Assembly (NCBI GenBank): GCA_945866505.1
Contig: CAMBHH010000153.1
Span: forward strand, 1-8,381
DNA length: 8,381 nt
Reading direction: 5' to 3'
DNA from: Flavobacterium psychrophilum
GTDB lineage: Bacteria; Bacteroidota; Bacteroidia; Flavobacteriales; Flavobacteriaceae
Within the stretch, counting starts at the first letter, position 1, and each line of letters opens with the position of its first letter. The position numbers and the translations under genes are program-made. This document shows, one piece after another, positions 6,981-8,381 of this stretch. The notes beneath the pieces are model-generated. The model worked only from the letters and a program-made list of their open reading frames with translations. It did no database searches and was not told where the DNA came from.

Positions 6981-8381
6981 ATGAAAATTAGTACCCTGTT
7001 CGTTTCATTTTTTTTTATACTGACAAATGCTACTTTTGCACAAAAAGAAGCAGCTATCTGGTATTTTGGGAACAATGCAGGTTTGGATTTCAATTCGGGA
7101 AGTCCAGTTGCATTAACAAATGGTCAATTATTTACTAAAGAAGGTTGCACCACTATTTCTGATAAAGACGGTAATTTACTTTTTTATACTGATGGCTCTA
7201 TCGTTTACAATAAAAACCATCAAACTATGCCTAATGGGTACGGATTAATGGGGAATAATTCCAGTACACAATCGGCGATAATCGTCCCAAAACCAAATAA
7301 CCCTTATATTTATTATATTTTTACCGTTGACCAACCACTTCCTGCAAATGCAGATGACGATTCGTTAAATGATATAGATGCTCCAAATAATGGATTGAAT
7401 TATTCCCAAGTGGATATGCGACTAGATAATGGTCTTGGCGACATTGTACTTGCAGAAAAAAATATTCCATTGGTTACTTATAATCCAAATGATAGCGAAG
7501 AAATAAAATACAAATGTTCCGAAAAAATTACTGCCGTTCAGCATGATGACGGGGTTTCGTTTTGGGTAATTACACACTTTATTAATAATTTTTATGCATT
7601 TAAAATTGGTATTCAAGGCGTCAACAAAACTCCTGTCAAAACATCGACCACTCTTACAATCCCAATAGGCGGCTATCTTGCCAATGCTATCGGATATTTA
7701 AAAGCGTCTCCAAATGGAAAAAAAATTGCGATTGCAAACAATTCATCAAGGCGAACAAATGAAAAAGGACCAAAAGGCAATCCGATAAGAGATACCGGAA
7801 ATGTTTTACTTTATGATTTCGATGCAAGTACCGGAAAAATAAGCAATGAAATGTCGCTATTGACCAATGCAAATCCTTATGGTGTAGAATTTTCGGCCAA
7901 GACCAAAAAATTATACATCACTACAAATAAATTCAGTGCAGATGGTGAGACCATTTTAGAAAGTTTATTGGTTCAATATGACCTTAAAAGTTCAAATATA
8001 GTAGGCTCAAAAACTGTTGTAGCTACTTCTCCTCTTATATCAGGGGCGTTGCAATTGGCTATTGACGAAAAAATATATCGTGCTGGATATGTTACATCTG
8101 ATCCCAAACGGAATAAAATATCGGTAATTAATAATCCCGAAGCAGATGGAACAAGTTGTAATTATAGAGAAAACGCAATAGATTTGAAAACCGGAAGTAC
8201 AGAGCAGGGATTACCACCATTCATAACCTCTTTATTTCTTTATGCTTTTAGTTACGAATTTAATTGTTTCGGTCAAGCAACCCATTTTTTTATAAATTCT
8301 GTCGAAAAAATAGACGCAGTCCTTTGGAATTTTGGAGATGGAACAACATCTACAGACAGAAAACCTTATCATACATATCTA
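6981..8381 (+). CDS. Secreted propeller-like protein with PKD domain (3' partial)
   Basis: ATG 6981 opens a frame of 467 codons with no stop before the right edge, so the gene continues beyond the window. Residues 1-20 are a Sec signal peptide (MK, a Phe/Leu/Ile core, cut after TFA). The mature protein begins with AIWYFGNNAGLDF, then CTTISDKDGNLLFYTDG and STQSAIIVPKP, an arrangement seen at the start of many Bacteroidota surface proteins. Repeating strands (YLKASPNGKKIAIAN, GNVLLYDFDASTGKI, PYGVEFSAKTKKLYIT, LQLAIDEKIYRAG) suggest a beta-propeller to about residue 410. A PKD domain begins near residue 433, with the diagnostic WNFGDGTTS at 449-457. Relatives usually end in a T9SS type B sorting domain; that is expected here but not visible. 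No catalytic motif was recognised, and the role (binding or adhesion) is inferred. The ATG lies 71 bp after gene 2. Confidence 0.92.
   Translation, partial: MKISTLFVSFFFILTNATFAQKEAAIWYFGNNAGLDFNSGSPVALTNGQLFTKEGCTTISDKDGNLLFYTDGSIVYNKNHQTMPNGYGLMGNNSSTQSAIIVPKPNNPYIYYIFTVDQPLPANADDDSLNDIDAPNNGLNYSQVDMRLDNGLGDIVLAEKNIPLVTYNPNDSEEIKYKCSEKITAVQHDDGVSFWVITHFINNFYAFKIGIQGVNKTPVKTSTTLTIPIGGYLANAIGYLKASPNGKKIAIANNSSRRTNEKGPKGNPIRDTGNVLLYDFDASTGKISNEMSLLTNANPYGVEFSAKTKKLYITTNKFSADGETILESLLVQYDLKSSNIVGSKTVVATSPLISGALQLAIDEKIYRAGYVTSDPKRNKISVINNPEADGTSCNYRENAIDLKTGSTEQGLPPFITSLFLYAFSYEFNCFGQATHFFINSVEKIDAVLWNFGDGTTSTDRKPYHTYL
7008..7016 (+). repeat. Nine-T homopolymer inside the gene 3 signal peptide
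   Basis: Nine consecutive T residues encode Phe10-Phe12 in the hydrophobic core of the signal peptide. It is the longest single-base run noticed in the window. A one-base slip here would shift the frame at codon 10 or later and abolish export, so it could act as an on/off switch, though composition alone could also explain it. Confidence 0.5.

Noticed and set aside
7422..7872. Two minus-strand frames of 61-64 codons in what looked like an empty region
   Set aside because: The plus strand here is a continuous, domain-bearing gene (6981 onward), so these are antisense shadows.

Overview
The window comes from an AT-rich Bacteroidota genome, most likely a Flavobacterium or close relative. The main evidence is two proteins that end in the type B sorting domain of the type IX secretion system (T9SS; also called the gliding motility-associated C-terminal domain). 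The FxxxQ-type signal peptides (…CFAQ, …TFAQ), the absence of Shine-Dalgarno sequences and a TAnnTTTG-type promoter element fit as well. The genus is inferred; no rRNA or housekeeping gene is present to confirm it.

There are three large genes, all on the plus strand, filling almost the whole window. (1) Positions 1-1922 hold the 3' part of a gene whose start lies upstream of the window: choice-of-anchor L domain, Ig-like domains, two cysteine-paired repeat modules, type B sorting domain. (2) Positions 1945-6909 hold a complete 1654-residue secreted protein: signal peptide, IgGFc-binding-protein-like N-terminal region, Ig-like domain, two blocks of calcium-type thrombospondin-3 repeats around a domain of unknown function, a second Ig-like domain, four cysteine-paired modules, a third Ig-like domain, and a sorting domain. 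(3) Positions 6981-8381 hold the 5' part of a third secreted-protein gene that is open to the right-hand edge (467 codons with no stop): signal peptide, a large beta-rich domain that looks like a propeller, and the start of a PKD domain.

Genes 1 and 2 are 22 bp apart and genes 2 and 3 are 71 bp apart, with no convincing terminator between them, so a run of co-transcribed surface or secreted proteins is plausible. A weak promoter-like element and a short palindrome lie just before gene 3. Genes 1 and 2 share the same C-terminal cassette (Ig-like, short beta module, sorting domain) but carry unrelated N-terminal domains, as expected from duplication and domain shuffling among cell-surface adhesins. 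Type B substrates are often encoded next to a PorP/SprF-family outer-membrane protein. None is in this window, but one could lie just downstream of gene 3.

No tRNA, rRNA, CRISPR array, insertion sequence or enzyme gene was seen. No non-coding stretch exceeds 71 bp.
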